Source: CAVVNN01 sp963749605 (GTDB lineage Bacteria; Actinomycetota; Thermoleophilia; Solirubrobacterales; 70-9). Taken from it: 64,000 nucleotides of DNA. The stretch covers positions 496,001 to 560,000 of the forward strand of contig CAVVNN010000004.1 of the NCBI GenBank assembly GCA_963749605.1, in the 5' to 3' direction. Shown here in pieces: positions 1-8,812 of this stretch (the first letter of the stretch is position 1; each line of letters starts with the position of its first letter). A program made the translations under genes and the position numbers. The notes below the pieces were generated by a model. That model was not told where the DNA came from. It saw only the letters and a list, made by a program, of their open reading frames with translations, and made no database searches.

Positions 1-44
1 CCAACGTACAGCTCCAGTGGGAATACCTGGGAGGCCTGCCGCCG

Positions 45-1031
45 ATGCGCCGCGCCGCGGTGATCGGCGCCGGCAGCTGGGGCACCGCCGTCGCCGTGCT
101 GCTCTCCCGCGGCGGGCTCGACGTCCAGCTCGGCACCCGCACCGCCGAGCAGGCGGTCGAGCTGTCGGAGAGCCGTGAGAACCGCCGCTACCTGGAGGGG
201 ATCGAGTTGCCCGAGTCCCTCGACGTGCGCCCGGCGTCGAAGATCGAGCTGGCTGGACTCGACCTGATCTGCCTCGCGATCCCCTCGAAGTCGCTGCCGC
301 AGGCGGTCGGTGCGATCGGCGACCGGGTCGGTGACCGCTCCGCCGTGCTGCTCCTGACCAAGGGCCTGATCGCCCCCCTGGGCCAGCTTCCCGCCGAGTA
401 CGTGGGGGAGAGGGTGAGGGCCCGCGCTATCGCCTGCCTCGGCGGGCCGGCCCATGCGCGTGAGGCCGTCTCCGGCTCGGCCGCCCTCGTCCTCGGCTCA
501 GCCGATCGCGATCTCCGCAGCCAGCTGGGCGAGGTCTTCGACCGCGCCGGCCTGGTCTGCGAGCGCTCCGGCGACGTGATCGGCGTGGAGATGGCCGGAG
601 CGGCCAAGAACGCCGCCGCACTTGCCGCCGCCGCCGCCGAGCCGCACGGGCTCAACGCCGCCGGGATCGCCGCGGCGGAGATCTGGCGCGAGTGCATCGG
701 CTACGCGATCGGCAGGGGCGCGGAGCTGGAAACGTTCTCGGGCCTCGCCGGCGTTGGCGACCTGACCGCGACGATGATGGCGCCGGCCGGCCGCAATCGC
801 CGCGCCGGAGAGCTGCTCGGCAGCGGGACCCCGGCGGCGGAGATCCCCGGACTGATCGGCCAGGCGTCCGAGGGCCTCGACACGGCGCCGCTGCTGGCCG
901 AAGCGGTTGCGGCCGCCGGCGTCCCGGCCGAGGCGCTTAACGGGCTGGCGGCGCTGATTCGCGGCGAGATAGACGCCGAGTCCTGGGTCGCCGGATTGCG
1001 TCGGGTCGAGCGGTCCAGGAGAGCAGCGTGA
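45..1031 (+). CDS. gpsA: NAD(P)-dependent glycerol-3-phosphate dehydrogenase
   Basis: Cytosolic enzyme that reduces dihydroxyacetone phosphate to sn-glycerol-3-phosphate, the backbone of phospholipids. The 328-residue product matches the usual family length. The Rossmann nucleotide-binding loop GAGSWGT lies at residues 8-14, and the family's catalytic-lysine segment is seen as AGAAKNAAAL near residue 188. The ATG at 45 puts the glycine loop at the expected place, although the frame stays open upstream to the window edge. The ECF sigma gene follows after only 18 bases on the same strand, so the two may be cotranscribed; whether that matters functionally is unknown. Confidence 0.95.
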   Translation: MRRAAVIGAGSWGTAVAVLLSRGGLDVQLGTRTAEQAVELSESRENRRYLEGIELPESLDVRPASKIELAGLDLICLAIPSKSLPQAVGAIGDRVGDRSAVLLLTKGLIAPLGQLPAEYVGERVRARAIACLGGPAHAREAVSGSAALVLGSADRDLRSQLGEVFDRAGLVCERSGDVIGVEMAGAAKNAAALAAAAAEPHGLNAAGIAAAEIWRECIGYAIGRGAELETFSGLAGVGDLTATMMAPAGRNRRAGELLGSGTPAAEIPGLIGQASEGLDTAPLLAEAVAAAGVPAEALNGLAALIRGEIDAESWVAGLRRVERSRRAA

Positions 1032-1049
1032 TGGGACTAGTCTTGGCCC

Positions 1050-1610
1050 GTGAGCGGCCCCAAGCAGAACGTCGAGCCGGCCGGGCTCGACCCGGCCGCC
1101 AAGGCGGAGCTCGATCGCGCCTTCGAGGACCTCTACCGGAAGCACCTGCGCGACGTCTACTCCTACGCCTACTACCGAGTCGGCAACCACCACGACGCCG
1201 AGGACCTCACCGAGCAGGCTTTTCTCCAGGCCTACCGCCACTTCGACCGGGCCCGGCGGGAGTCCGACGGCCGACCGCTGCGGCCGTGGCTGATCCGGAT
1301 TGCGCACAACCTCGCCTCCAACTACTACCGCGACCGCTCGCGCCGGCCGCAGACCCCCCTGGACAGCGTCGACCCGATTGCGGCTCGCCACGGCACCGAG
1401 GCGATCGCGGAAGGGCGCGAGGAGCTGCGGCTGGTGATGGAGAGCTTGGAGCGCCTGCCGGAGGACCGCCGCGACGCCCTGATCATGCGCTTCGCGCTCG
1501 GTATGGACAACCGCGAGATCGCTCGCGCCCTGGGCCGGACCGACGGCGCCACCAAGGTGCTCATCCACCGCGCGATCAAGCAGCTGCAGGAGAAGATCGG
1601 CGATGACTGA
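1050..1610 (+). CDS. ECF-type RNA polymerase sigma factor
   Basis: Alternative sigma factor of 186 residues that would redirect RNA polymerase to a specific promoter set. Region 2 spans about residues 27-100 and holds the DAEDLTEQAFLQAYRH core-binding helix and a WLIRIAHNLASNYYRDRSRR stretch for -10 recognition. Region 4 spans about 125-180 with LPEDRRDALIMRFALGMDN and the helix-turn-helix around NREIARALGRTDGATKVLIH. No region 3 or C-terminal extension is seen. The start is GTG. The next gene overlaps by 8 bases, which fits a sigma factor and coupled regulator pair, but that neighbour lacks a recognisable anti-sigma zinc motif. Confidence 0.9.
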   Translation: MSGPKQNVEPAGLDPAAKAELDRAFEDLYRKHLRDVYSYAYYRVGNHHDAEDLTEQAFLQAYRHFDRARRESDGRPLRPWLIRIAHNLASNYYRDRSRRPQTPLDSVDPIAARHGTEAIAEGREELRLVMESLERLPEDRRDALIMRFALGMDNREIARALGRTDGATKVLIHRAIKQLQEKIGDD

Positions 1611-1926
1611 CCAGGGCGAGCGCCTCGAGGCGCTGCTCCACGACGCTCTGCGGCCGATCGAGCCCCCGGAGCGGCTCTCGGGGCGGGTGGAGGACACGCT
1701 CTCCGCGGTCACCCAGGCCGCGGCGGAGGAGCTGTCCGACTGGGCCGAGGAGCTCTCCGAGAGCGAGCTGCGGGCGCTTCGCGACCCGCGCAACTGGGTC
1801 CGCCCGGTGGTCGCGGTCGGCGCCGGGAGCCTCGCCACCGGCGCCCTGGTCGCGCTCGAGCTGCGCCGGCGGGGACGTCAGGAGGCCGGTGGCCGCCTCC
1901 GCATCATCGCGAACCGCTTCAGGTAG
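1603..1926 (+). CDS. small single-pass membrane protein, possible anti-sigma partner
   Basis: A 107-residue protein without a recognised family. The first 60 residues are acidic and helical (EELSDWAEELSESELRALRDP), followed by one hydrophobic segment at about 66-88 (WVRPVVAVGAGSLATGALVA) and a short basic tail. It starts inside the last codons of the ECF sigma gene (8-base overlap), so translation is probably coupled and a role as membrane-bound regulator of that sigma factor is a reasonable inference. No HxxxCxxC zinc anti-sigma motif is present. Its 3' end overlaps the convergent DUF4383 gene by 8 bases. Confidence 0.7.
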   Translation: MTDQGERLEALLHDALRPIEPPERLSGRVEDTLSAVTQAAAEELSDWAEELSESELRALRDPRNWVRPVVAVGAGSLATGALVALELRRRGRQEAGGRLRIIANRFR

Positions 1927-2317
1927 GCCGCATGGAAGCAGGGGTGGCGAATGCGGCGCCGACGCCGAGCAGTCCCAGGGTCAGGTGGAGGAAGTCGTCG
2001 GCCGCGTCGGTCGGGACGAAGCCGAGGATCGAGTGCCCGCCGCCGACCGCGAATCCCCAGAGAGCGATGACGAGGTAGAGGATTCCCAGCACGATTGCGT
2101 ACTGGCGCGCCGCATAGCCGGCGACCAGCAGGCCGATTGCCCCGGTCGCGATGTGGATGGCGTTGAGCCAGCCGTTGACGGGAAAGGCTCCGAAGACGTC
2201 GTCCACCGTGCCGGGGCTGCCGAACGAGGCGCTGTAGAAGAAGCCGACGATCCCGAAGACGACGAGGGCGGCGCCGATCAGGGTTGCGTAGAGCCGGGCG
2301 GGGCTGGGGCCGTCCAT
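1919..2317 (-). CDS. DUF4383 family membrane protein
   Basis: A 132-residue integral membrane protein with about four hydrophobic helices (near residues 10-30, 52-68, 72-95 and 108-128). The pattern LYATLIGAALVVFGIVGFFY, then SFGSPGTVDDVFGAF and NGWLNAIHIATGAIGLL is typical of the actinobacterial DUF4383 family, whose function is not established. It is convergent with the small sigma-linked gene and divergent from the rhomboid gene. Its ATG lies in the palindrome CCATGG, so an ATG also exists on the other strand at the same place. Confidence 0.85.
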   Translation of the reverse strand: MDGPSPARLYATLIGAALVVFGIVGFFYSASFGSPGTVDDVFGAFPVNGWLNAIHIATGAIGLLVAGYAARQYAIVLGILYLVIALWGFAVGGGHSILGFVPTDAADDFLHLTLGLLGVGAAFATPASMRPT

Positions 2318-2345
2318 GGGCGGCGATTGTAGGCTGCGCAGTCCC

Positions 2346-3167
2346 GTGGCCCAGACCTGCTACCGCCATCCCGACCGGGTGACCGGCGTTTCCTGCTCCT
2401 CCTGCGGGCGGCCGATCTGCCCCGACTGCATGACGCCGACGCCGGTCGGCATGCGCTGCCCCGAGTGCATGCGGCAGCGGACCAGGGTGGTGCACGGCGC
2501 TGCGGCGTTCGGCGGTTCGGTCCATGCACCGGCCACCTTCGCCCTGATCGCGATCAACGTAGCCGTCTACATCGCCGAGATCGCCTCGGGCCCAGGTGGT
2601 CTCAACAGCCCCGGCGCGAGCCTGGTCGTCAACTACGGGTTGTTCGGCCCGTCGGTGGCGGGTGGCGAGTGGTACAGGCTCCTCACCGGAGCCTTCCTCC
2701 ATGCCAGCCTCCTCCACGTCGGATTCAACATGTTCGCGCTCTATTTCCTCGGGCGCCTGCTGGAGCCGGCGATCGGCACCCCGCGCTTTGTCTTCCTCTA
2801 CGTGGCCTCGTTGTTCGGAGGCGCCTTCGGGGCGCTCCTGCTGAGCCCAGATGCACTCACCTATGGCGCCTCGGGCGCGGTCTTCGGCATCTTCGGCGCT
2901 GCTTTTGCGATCGCCCGCGGGCGCGGTCTCGACGCGGTCGCCTCGACGATCGGCGTGATCCTGCTGCTCAACCTGGCGATCAGCTTCGGCGATCCGCACA
3001 TCAGCCTCGGCGGCCACCTCGGCGGCCTCGTGGCGGGGGTCCTCTGCGCCTTCACGGTGCTCGCCGGGGAGCGTGGGATGCTGGGCCGCCGTCATTTTCC
3101 GGCGGAGCTGGCTGCGATGGCAGCGGTGGCGATCGTCTCGATTGCCGGCGCCCTAGCCGTCGCCTAG
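2346..3167 (+). CDS. rhomboid family intramembrane serine protease with N-terminal zinc-binding region
   Basis: Membrane protease that cuts transmembrane substrates within the bilayer. The N-terminus has a Cys/His-rich zinc-binding region (C5, H8, C17, C20, C25, C28, C38, C41, counted from the GTG at 2346). About six or seven membrane helices follow. The catalytic Ser is in GASGAVFG at about residue 176 and the catalytic His in GGHLGGLVAG at about 224. I chose GTG 2346 because homologues begin with an AQTCYRHP-like sequence right after the start; an in-frame ATG ten codons upstream, at 2316, sits in the start codon of the divergent gene. The stop overlaps the convergent downstream gene by 15 bases. 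Substrates cannot be inferred. Confidence 0.9.
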   Translation: MAQTCYRHPDRVTGVSCSSCGRPICPDCMTPTPVGMRCPECMRQRTRVVHGAAAFGGSVHAPATFALIAINVAVYIAEIASGPGGLNSPGASLVVNYGLFGPSVAGGEWYRLLTGAFLHASLLHVGFNMFALYFLGRLLEPAIGTPRFVFLYVASLFGGAFGALLLSPDALTYGASGAVFGIFGAAFAIARGRGLDAVASTIGVILLLNLAISFGDPHISLGGHLGGLVAGVLCAFTVLAGERGMLGRRHFPAELAAMAAVAIVSIAGALAVA

Positions 3168-4079
3168 AAGACCGCCACGCGGCGCCGGTGCCCGCAGCTC
3201 GGCGAAGTCGACGTTGCCGGGAGGGTCGACGCGATCGGGGTGGAGCAGGTGGGAGAGCAGCTCGATGCCGTCGACGAGGCGCGGTCCCGGTCGGGAGAAG
3301 GTCGAGGCGGCGTCTACGGCGAAGACCCGCGTCGCGCCGAGGGACTCGATTCGGTCCCAGTGTTCGCTTGCCTGGGCGCGCGAATCCTCGACGTGCCAGC
3401 CGCACGGCATCGCGATCACCACGTCGGGGTTGAGCCCCGCCAGCTCGCCCCAGCTCACCTCGGGCGAGCGCAGGCCGGGTGGCCCGGCGACGTCTTCACC
3501 GCCGGCGAGCGAGATCATCTCCGGGATCCAGTGGCCTCCCACGAAGGGCGGGTCGAGCCACTCCAGCGCGACCACCCGCGGCAGGCCGGCGCCCGCAACG
3601 GCGGCGCCGACCGCCGCGATGCGCCCCTCCAGATTCGCCCGCAGCTCGTGCGCCTCCTCCTCCACTCCGGTCGCCTCGCCGAGCTGGATCACGTCGTCGA
3701 GCATCTCGCCGAGGCTGCGCGGATCCTGCTGCAGCACCCGCGGCCGGCTCGGCAGCCGTTCGGCGACGGCGAGCACGTCCTCGTAGGAGACCGCGCACAC
3801 GTCGCATACGGCCTGTGTGACGATCAGGTCGGGGGCGAGCTGCGCCAGCCTCTCCTCGTCCAAGCGGTACAGCGCGCGACCCTCGCCGACGATCGCTTTC
3901 ACCGTGGCGTCGATCTGGTCGGCGTCGAGCCCCGCCGGCAACACGGTGCTGGTCAGGTGCGGGAGCGAGCGCGCGGCGGGCGGGTAGTCGCACTCGTGGG
4001 TCACGGCGACGACGCTGTCCCCCAGTCCGAGGGCGAACAGCATCTCGGTCGCCGACGGTACGAGACTCGCGATACGCAT
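3153..4079 (-). CDS. cobalamin-binding type periplasmic-binding-fold protein (BtuF-like)
   Basis: A 308-residue protein of the BtuF/FepB-like metal-chelate binding family. It begins MRIASLVPSATEMLFALGLG and has the conserved VTHECDYPP segment, then AQLAPDLIVTQAVCDVCAVS, then VVALEWLDPPFVGGHWIPEM, all typical of cobalamin-binding-protein annotations. The ATG at 4079 gives the family start directly, with no signal peptide or lipobox, so the protein is probably cytoplasmic or its export is cryptic. No permease or ATPase gene (btuC, btuD) is adjacent, and the 109-base upstream gap is too short for a cobalamin riboswitch, so transport is not supported by context. It may be a cytoplasmic corrinoid-binding or regulatory form. 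Confidence 0.8.
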   Translation of the reverse strand: MRIASLVPSATEMLFALGLGDSVVAVTHECDYPPAARSLPHLTSTVLPAGLDADQIDATVKAIVGEGRALYRLDEERLAQLAPDLIVTQAVCDVCAVSYEDVLAVAERLPSRPRVLQQDPRSLGEMLDDVIQLGEATGVEEEAHELRANLEGRIAAVGAAVAGAGLPRVVALEWLDPPFVGGHWIPEMISLAGGEDVAGPPGLRSPEVSWGELAGLNPDVVIAMPCGWHVEDSRAQASEHWDRIESLGATRVFAVDAASTFSRPGPRLVDGIELLSHLLHPDRVDPPGNVDFAELRAPAPRGGLLGDG

Positions 4080-4188
4080 TCCCCGACCAATATGGCACTT
4101 CTCGAGGAACCGGCGGGGCGGGAAGCTATATTCAGTGCGCCGCATGGCCGAAGACGAACTCCCTCGAAGTACCGGGGCCAAATAACCG

Positions 4189-5478
4189 ATGAGCGTTCTC
4201 CTGCTCGTCCTCCTCCTCGTGCTGATTGCCGTCAACGGCTTCTTCGTCGCGGCGGAGTTCGCGCTGGTGCGAAGCCGGCGCGGCAAGATCGAGCACCTCG
4301 CCTCCGAAGGCGAGAGCGGCGCCGAGGCCGTGATCGAGCAGCTCGACAAGATCGACGAGTCGCTCTCCGCCTGCCAGGTCGGGATCACGATGGCCTCGAT
4401 CGGGATCGGCTTCCTCGGCGAGCCCTCGCTGGCGAAGCTGCTGGAGCCAGTGTTCGGCGGCCTCTCGCATGGGGTTGCGGCGGCCCTGTCGCTGGCGATC
4501 GCATTCGCCCTCGTGACGGCGATCCACATCAGCATCGGCGAGCAGGTGCCGAAGATGCTGGCGATCAGCCACGCCGAGCGCACCGCTCGCCGCGTCTCGC
4601 GCCCGCTCAACTGGTTCCGCGCCGCTACGGCGCCGGTCACCTTCGCGCTGAGCCGTCTCTCCAACGCGATCGTGCGCCTCTTCGGCGTCGACCCGACCGA
4701 CATCGAGGAGCGTCACACCGCCGAGGACCTGAAGCAGATCATCGACCGCTCCAGGGTGGGGGGGACGCTCGACCCGGGCGAGGCAGGCATGCTCGGCGGC
4801 GTCTTTCACCTGCATGAGCAGGAGGCGCGTGAGGTGATGACGCCGATCCCGGCCGTGGTGACGGTCGACGCTTCCGAGAGCGCGGAGGAAGCGCTGCGGC
4901 GCTGCGTCACCTCCGGTCATACGCGACTGGTCGTGATCGAGGACGACAACCCCGACAGGGTGAAGGGGATCGTCCACAACAACAGCCTCGTCCGTCTCTA
5001 CATGAGCGACGGCCCCGAGGCCTCGATCGAGCCGGTCGTCCGCGACGCGCTGATAGTTCCCGAGACCCGGCCCCTCGACGACCTCCTTCACGATCTCCAG
5101 GTCCAGCGCACCTCGCTTTCCGTCGTGGTCGACGAGTACGGCCGCACTGTCGGGATCGTCGCCGTCGAGGACATCCTCGAGGAGGTGGTGGGGGAGATCG
5201 AGGACGAGACCGATCCGCGCGCCGCCGCCCTGCGCCGGCTCACCAACGGCGACTGGTTCGTGCGCGGCCACGTCTCGCTCGGCGACCTCGCCGCCGCCGG
5301 GATCGAGCTGCCGGTCGACACCGACGCCTTCAACTCAGTCGGCGGCTACGTCTTCGGCGAGCTGGGCCGGCTGCCCAAGCGCGGCGACAAGATCACCGCC
5401 AACGGCTACACGATCAGGGTCGAGGCGGTTCGCGAGAACCGGATCGAGGCGGTCCGGATAAGCGGTTCCGCAAGCTAG
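4189..5478 (+). CDS. CNNM/CorC family membrane transporter-like protein (hemolysin family)
   Basis: A 429-residue protein with the order DUF21/CNNM transmembrane domain (about 1-190, hydrophobic start LLLVLLLVLIAVNGFFVAAEF), tandem CBS domains (about 205-335, including VMTPIPAVVTVDASESAEEA and SLSVVVDEYGRTVGIVAVED) and a C-terminal CorC/HlyC domain (about 345-425, GDWFVRGHVSLGDL). Families of this kind take part in magnesium or other divalent-cation homeostasis, and the CBS pair usually senses nucleotides. It stands alone: it is divergent from the BtuF-like gene and convergent, with a 5-base gap, to the hydroxyacyl-CoA dehydrogenase. The precise ion is unknown. Confidence 0.9.
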   Translation: MSVLLLVLLLVLIAVNGFFVAAEFALVRSRRGKIEHLASEGESGAEAVIEQLDKIDESLSACQVGITMASIGIGFLGEPSLAKLLEPVFGGLSHGVAAALSLAIAFALVTAIHISIGEQVPKMLAISHAERTARRVSRPLNWFRAATAPVTFALSRLSNAIVRLFGVDPTDIEERHTAEDLKQIIDRSRVGGTLDPGEAGMLGGVFHLHEQEAREVMTPIPAVVTVDASESAEEALRRCVTSGHTRLVVIEDDNPDRVKGIVHNNSLVRLYMSDGPEASIEPVVRDALIVPETRPLDDLLHDLQVQRTSLSVVVDEYGRTVGIVAVEDILEEVVGEIEDETDPRAAALRRLTNGDWFVRGHVSLGDLAAAGIELPVDTDAFNSVGGYVFGELGRLPKRGDKITANGYTIRVEAVRENRIEAVRISGSAS

Positions 5479-5483
5479 CCGGG

Positions 5484-6308
5484 TTAGTCGTACTCGTAGA
5501 AGCCGGCGCCGCTCTTACGGCCCAGCTTCTCTTCGCCGACCATCTCGACGATCAGCCCCGGCGGCCTGTGGGCCGCCTCGGACGAGTCGGCGTAGAGCGC
5601 GTCGCCGATCGCCTCGGCGACGTCGAGCCCGACGAAGTCGAGCAGCGCCAGCGGGCCCATCGGGTGGCCGGCCCCGAGCTTCATGCAGGTGTCGACCTCG
5701 CCGGCCTCCATGCCGGTCCGCTCGATCATCCGCACAGCGTCGAAGAGGTAGGGAAAGAGGAGGCGATTGACGACGAAGCCCGCCTGGTCGGGGACCTCGA
5801 CCGCGGTCTTCCCGAGCGCCGCGCACCAGGCGAGAGCCTTCTCGCGGGCGTCCTCGGCGCCGCTCGGGAAGCAGACCTCGACCAGCTTCATCCGCGGCAC
5901 GGGGTTGAAGACGTGGAGGCCGAAGAGGCGGCCGGCGGCGCCGCTCGCCGCCGCGACCTCGGCGATGCTGAGCGAAGAGGTGGTGGTGGCGAGGTCGGCC
6001 TCTGGGCATGCTTCGGCGACCGCGCCGAGAACCTCGCCCTTCGGGCCCAGGTCCTCGATCACCGACTCGACCACGACATCGCACTCGGCCAGGTCGGCCG
6101 GGTCGGTCGTCACCCGCAGGCGAGAGGGGTCGGCCCCCTCGATCTTCGCGCAGGCGGCGACCACCTTCTCCTCGGCCCGCCAGGCCGAGGCCTCGCTGCG
6201 CGCCAGCAGGATCGTGTTCGCGGTGGTGGTCGAAACGGCGGCAAGCCCAGTGGCGATGGCCCCGCTGCCGGCGATTCCCGGACTCTCATACCCATGACCT
6301 GCGCTCAT
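5484..6308 (-). CDS. 3-hydroxyacyl-CoA (3-hydroxybutyryl-CoA) dehydrogenase
   Basis: NAD-dependent oxidation of 3-hydroxyacyl-CoA in beta-oxidation or butanoate metabolism. The 274-residue form starting at ATG 6308 has the nucleotide loop GIAGSGAIATG near residues 11-21, the catalytic His-Glu pair (GLHVFNPVPRMKLVEV and VVESVIED) and the conserved GFVVNRLLFPYL that begins the C-terminal dimerisation domain. An upstream in-frame start at 6338 adds ten residues with no family similarity. The gene is divergent from the thiolase and shares the region that holds the proposed operator at 6358-6376, so the two are plausibly coregulated. Confidence 0.9.
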   Translation of the reverse strand: MSAGHGYESPGIAGSGAIATGLAAVSTTTANTILLARSEASAWRAEEKVVAACAKIEGADPSRLRVTTDPADLAECDVVVESVIEDLGPKGEVLGAVAEACPEADLATTTSSLSIAEVAAASGAAGRLFGLHVFNPVPRMKLVEVCFPSGAEDAREKALAWCAALGKTAVEVPDQAGFVVNRLLFPYLFDAVRMIERTGMEAGEVDTCMKLGAGHPMGPLALLDFVGLDVAEAIGDALYADSSEAAHRPPGLIVEMVGEEKLGRKSGAGFYEYD

Positions 6309-6357
6309 CAGAACGGGGTTCCTATCACGCCGCTGCACGTCATTGGCTGGCGGCTCC

Positions 6358-6376
6358 TGGCTGATCCGCCAGTCAA
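6358..6376. promoter_or_regulatory. putative operator TGGCTGA-N4-CCAGTCAA, copy 1
   Basis: This site lies in the 113-base divergent region between the hydroxyacyl-CoA dehydrogenase and the thiolase, 46 bases before the thiolase ATG. It matches 15 of 19 bases of a site upstream of the acyl-CoA dehydrogenase at 13866, and differs only in the four central bases. Its imperfect dyad symmetry and placement suggest a dimeric repressor, for example a TetR-type regulator of fatty-acid genes. The regulator is not identified. Confidence 0.5.
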
Positions 6377-6421
6377 CCTGGGTAGAGTTCAGTTGTCGGC
6401 GGCGATCGAACGGAGGCTTCC

Positions 6422-7609
<1,188 letters not shown>

Positions 7610-7621
7610 GCTCCGCGGTCG

Positions 7622-8800
7622 ATGGACCTGACCCTGTCGCCATCGGAGGCCGAGTTCCGCGACGAGGTTCGCGCCTGGCTGGAGGAGAACCACCCCGGTC
7701 CCGAGCCCGAGGCCGGGCTCGACGAGGTGATGGCCTTCCGGCGAAAGTGGCAGCTCGAGATGCACGCCGCCGGCTGGGCCGGGATCTCCTGGCCGAAGGA
7801 GTACGGCGGCCGTGGCGCGACCCTGATCGAGCAGGCGATCTTCGCCGGCGAGGCGGCGCGCCAGGAAGCGCCCAGCCCCGCCAACGTTCTCGGCCTGGCG
7901 ATGGGCGGGCCGGTGGTGATCGCCCATGGCAGCGACGACCAGAAGCAGCGCTACCTGGAGCCGATCCTGACCGGCGAGGAGATCTGGTGCCAGGGCTTCT
8001 CCGAGCCCGAGTCCGGCTCCGACCTCGCCTCGCTGAAGACGCGGGCGGTGAGGGACGGCGACGAATGGGTGGTGACCGGGCAGAAGGTTTGGACGACCTT
8101 TGCCCAGTACGCGAAGTGGTGCATGCTCGTCGCCCGTACCGACCCCGACGCACCCAAGCACAAGGGCCTCACCTACTTCCTGATGGACATGGAGCAGGAG
8201 GGGGTTCAGGTCCGGCCGCTGGTCCAGATCACCGGCGAGGGCGAGTTCAACGAGATCTTCATCGAGGGGGCGCGAATCCCCGACGCCAACGTGGTCGGCG
8301 GCGTCGGCAACGGCTGGGGCGTGGCGATAACGACGCTGATGAACGAGCGCGCCGGCCTTGCCTTCGGCGCCATCGCCCAGATCCAGAACAGCCTCGGCCG
8401 GCTCGCCAAGCTGGCTCGCGAGGTCCGGACCAACGGCGGCTCGGCAGCGGACGATTCCCATTACCGCCAACGGATCGCCCAGCTCCACATCGAGGCCGAG
8501 ACGATGCGACTCAACGCCTACCGCGGCTTGACCAAGACGATGCAGTCGGGCGTCCCCGGTCCCGAGGGCTCGCTCGGCAAGTGGCAGTGGGCCGACATCA
8601 ACCAGGGCCTGACCGAGCTGGCGCTCGAGATCGAGGGGGCCTACGCGCCCCTGGCGCGCGGTTCCGAGCATGCGGTCGCCAACGGCGCTTGGCAGTACGG
8701 CTTCCTGCGCTCACGCGCCAACTCGATCGAGGGCGGCACCACAGACATCCTCAAGAACATCATCGCCGAGCGGGTGCTCGGCCTGCCCAGGCTCCGCTGA
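7622..8800 (+). CDS. acyl-CoA dehydrogenase, first subunit of a probable pair
   Basis: FAD-dependent alpha,beta-dehydrogenation of acyl-CoA. The 392-residue product has an N-terminal helical domain, the middle beta domain with the signature CQGFSEPESGSDLASLKTRA near residues 124-143, and the C-terminal motif SIEGGTTDILKNIIAERVLG. It follows the thiolase by 12 bases and is followed by another acyl-CoA dehydrogenase of similar size after 12 bases. Such adjacent unequal pairs, as in mycobacterial FadE28-FadE29 or FadE26-FadE27, form alpha2beta2 enzymes for steroid side-chain or bulky acyl-CoA substrates; that assignment is inference. Confidence 0.92.
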   Translation: MDLTLSPSEAEFRDEVRAWLEENHPGPEPEAGLDEVMAFRRKWQLEMHAAGWAGISWPKEYGGRGATLIEQAIFAGEAARQEAPSPANVLGLAMGGPVVIAHGSDDQKQRYLEPILTGEEIWCQGFSEPESGSDLASLKTRAVRDGDEWVVTGQKVWTTFAQYAKWCMLVARTDPDAPKHKGLTYFLMDMEQEGVQVRPLVQITGEGEFNEIFIEGARIPDANVVGGVGNGWGVAITTLMNERAGLAFGAIAQIQNSLGRLAKLAREVRTNGGSAADDSHYRQRIAQLHIEAETMRLNAYRGLTKTMQSGVPGPEGSLGKWQWADINQGLTELALEIEGAYAPLARGSEHAVANGAWQYGFLRSRANSIEGGTTDILKNIIAERVLGLPRLR

Positions 8801-8812
8801 CCTTCACCGACC

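Noticed and set aside
1..44. End of an upstream gene before gpsA
   Set aside because: The frames are open or end at 63 without recognisable sequence; too short to call.
4080..4188. Possible cobalamin riboswitch upstream of the BtuF-like gene
   Set aside because: The space is 109 bases, too short for a B12 riboswitch, and I see no B12-box-like conserved core.
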